A DNA stretch of 64,000 bases from Heterotrichella gracilis (lineage: Eukaryota > Sar > Xanthophyceae > Tribonematales > Xanthonemataceae): the NCBI GenBank assembly GCA_032358255.1, contig JAULBX010015644.1:28035-92034 (forward strand), given 5' to 3'. A program made the translations under genes and the position numbers. Under the pieces are notes generated by a model. It did no database searches. It was given only the letters and a program-made list of their open reading frames with translations, and was not told where the DNA came from. This document shows positions 63,823 through 64,000 of this stretch, piece after piece. Each line of letters begins with the position of its first letter. Position 1 is the stretch's first letter.

Positions 63823-63879
63823 GTGAGGCCTGAAACCTAAACCCCAAGGAGTTGAAACCCTACCCAAGTGGCACCTAGA

Positions 63880-63925
63880 TGCACCAGGACACTCCTCATG
63901 CATAAGGGTGATGCCTGAACCCTAT
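63880..63925 (+). repeat. Donor-side ghost of 7TM-PH exon 11
   Basis: ATGCACCAGGACACTCCTCA then TGCATAAGGGTGATGCCTGAA mirrors ATGCACCAGCGCCACCCCTC then ATCGGGCATTAGGGTGAGGCCTGAA at the exon 11 end, 80 bp downstream. Confidence 0.85.
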
Positions 63926-64000
63926 CCGAATTTTTTTATCCCCGAAGGGGTAAAAAAATTTGATTGGGGGGGGAATCGACCTACCAGTTCAGCCTAAAAA

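Noticed and set aside
1-64000. tRNA, rRNA or bacterial operon content
   Set aside because: No cloverleaf, rRNA-like block or tightly packed co-directional ORFs were seen; gene structure is consistently eukaryotic.

Overview
The window looks like nuclear DNA of a green alga. Every gene is split by GT-AG introns, the splice sites and reading phases can be followed by eye, and no operon-like packing is seen. Plant/green-type telomere-like heptamers (TTTAGGG/CCCTAAA, often TTTTAGGG) are scattered through introns, and the proteins include a plant-like exosome subunit, a GH128 wall-type glucanase with an extensin-like tail and a TEX9 ciliary-type coiled coil. A flagellated prasinophyte or other chlorophyte would fit; this assignment is inference and no species was identified.

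Layout. 1-628: 3' end of an unidentified + gene with an acidic Gly-rich tail. 2450-5353 (-): small CREST-like membrane protein. 5948-28269 (+): URB1/Npa1, reconstructed here as 33 phase-consistent exons encoding 2765 residues. 29157-32045 (-): TEX9 homologue, 7 exons, 307 residues. 32771-about 36205 (-): GT-A glycosyltransferase with a DxD motif. 37206-40466 (+): exosome subunit MTR3/EXOSC6, 7 exons, 252 residues. 42297-46848 (-): type II membrane glycosyltransferase-like protein, 7 exons, 417 residues. 49080-55325 (-): secreted GH128 catalytic domain fused to Ala/Lys/Arg-rich helices and an extensin-like Pro-rich tail, 10 exons, 1061 residues. 57746-63822 and beyond (+): multi-pass membrane protein with a PH-like domain, truncated by the window edge. 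The CREST/URB1, GT34-like/MTR3 and GH128/7TM pairs are divergent and probably share upstream regions.

The most striking feature is not a gene. Nearly every intron of every gene contains one to five partial copies of the neighbouring exon, here called ghost exons. Copies of an exon's 5' part (with its acceptor AG) lie upstream of the real exon; copies of its 3' part (with its donor GT) lie downstream. I found no second complete exon with both functional splice sites. This is the outcome expected from pervasive local tandem duplication of about 60-400 bp segments that cross one exon-intron border, filtered by selection against whole-exon duplication. Introns are also studded with telomere-like heptamers, preferentially G-rich (TTTAGGG) just after donors and C-rich (CCCTAAA) just before acceptors on the transcribed strand, and related AACCCTA words occur inside exons. 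A TA-flanked MITE, several minisatellites and palindromes complete the picture.

Functionally, URB1 (60S pre-ribosome assembly) and MTR3 (RNA exosome core) are both RNA/ribosome housekeeping genes; the two glycosyltransferases and the GH128-extensin protein point to wall or extracellular matrix work; TEX9 points to centriole/cilium biology. No operon or single pathway joins them. All coordinates were derived by hand from splice consensus and reading phase.
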